Made by a program: the position numbers and the translations under genes. The notes below the pieces were generated by a model. It did not search any database. It was given only the letters and a program-made list of their open reading frames with translations, and was not told the origin of the DNA. From positions 1-30,821 of the forward strand of contig JBJTHI010000119.1 in the NCBI GenBank assembly GCA_046094425.1: a DNA stretch of 30,821 nucleotides, given 5' to 3'. Of the stretch, positions 30,683-30,821 are shown one piece after another; the first letter of the stretch is position 1, and each line of letters starts with the position of its first letter. This DNA is from JANPCX01 sp046094425. Lineage in GTDB: Bacteria > Pseudomonadota > Gammaproteobacteria > Burkholderiales > Burkholderiaceae_C.

Positions 30683-30821
30683 GGAAACGCTGAACAAGTC
30701 CACGCATATTGAAGCAAAGGCGTTATAGAGCGATGAACACACAAAGCACCTTGGCGATGGCTGGATTCGACGCGCACAGCAAAGTCACCCGCAAAGCAGC
30801 CTTCCTTGCTCGCATGGATCA
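30683..30821 (+). mobile_element. IS5-family insertion sequence, inner end (partial, right copy)
   Basis: The terminal sequence GGAAACGCTGAACAAG and the next 84 bases are identical, in inverse orientation, to 1-100. A further 39 bases of the transposase region follow before the window ends. The flanking tetranucleotide is TGAG (30679-30682), which differs from the TTAG beside the left copy. The copy is inserted in the probable terminator region after the outer-membrane protein gene: CTCAT (30666-30670) and ATGAG (30678-30682) flank an A-rich loop. Confidence 0.85.
30733..30821 (+). CDS. IS5-family transposase, N-terminal fragment (cut by window edge)
   Basis: The ATG at 30733 opens a frame of 29 codons that runs to the window end. 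It starts MNTQSTLAMAGFDAHSK and continues VTRKAAFLARMD. The TRK..FL.RMD pattern matches the start of IS5-group DDE transposases, but the catalytic domain is outside the window. The gene points outward, like the fragment at the left edge. Confidence 0.75.
   Translation, partial: MNTQSTLAMAGFDAHSKVTRKAAFLARMD

Noticed and set aside
1..30821. Composite transposon formed by the two IS ends
   Set aside because: Only inner ends are visible and the inner flanks differ. Housekeeping genes such as cca and slt make a mobile cargo unlikely. An assembly boundary explains the pattern more simply.

Overview
The window looks like chromosomal DNA from a betaproteobacterium of the order Burkholderiales, most likely Comamonadaceae (relatives of Hydrogenophaga, Rhodoferax or Acidovorax). 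This is inferred from the fairly high GC content, the ygfA / slt / NDUFA9-like / gst / cca neighbourhood, and short interspersed palindromic repeats of a kind I associate with that family. No database search was possible. No rRNA, tRNA or CRISPR array was seen.

Both ends lie inside an IS5-family insertion sequence. Bases 1-100 are the exact reverse complement of 30683-30782, and each copy has its transposase start codon and first residues pointing out of the window. The piece therefore behaves like a contig bounded by two copies of one repeat.

Region 1 (about 100-3900) is a compact lysine-degradation operon: lysine 6-dehydrogenase, amaB-type aldehyde dehydrogenase, and a short DUF1338 2-oxoadipate dioxygenase/decarboxylase. 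Region 2 (4000-7900) holds a beta-helix lipoprotein, mmsA, an antitoxin-like small protein without a toxin, a small membrane protein and a strong terminator. Region 3 (7900-10700) is a Tat-exported PhoX phosphatase with a well-formed Pho box, divergent from an SDR gene. Region 4 (10780-14250) has rlpA and a DUF4034 protein on the minus strand, divergent from the ahpC-ahpD peroxide-defence pair, which has a good promoter and a candidate OxyR site. Region 5 (14260-15770) is a TetR regulator with a near-perfect operator over its own -35, a probably leaderless start, and an adjacent SDR gene with a related operator. Region 6 (15770-22740) is housekeeping: ygfA, slt, an NDUFA9-like reductase, a GST, a thioesterase and cca.

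Region 7 (22730-23750) is a phd-vapC toxin-antitoxin operon. A 303-bp palindrome-ended element sits exactly between the two genes, flanked by TTGAA repeats. A relative of this element, inverted and with different terminal stems, lies at 19663-19898.

Region 8 (23770-30650) is an OmpR-type two-component system divergent from a tightly overlapping five-gene operon: DUF2141 periplasmic protein, LolD-like ATPase, FtsX/LolE-like permease, LolA-like periplasmic carrier and outer-membrane beta-barrel. Together these span inner membrane, periplasm and outer membrane. They are the best candidate in the window for an undescribed system, plausibly moving a lipid or lipoprotein to the outer membrane or remodelling the envelope under control of the neighbouring sensor.
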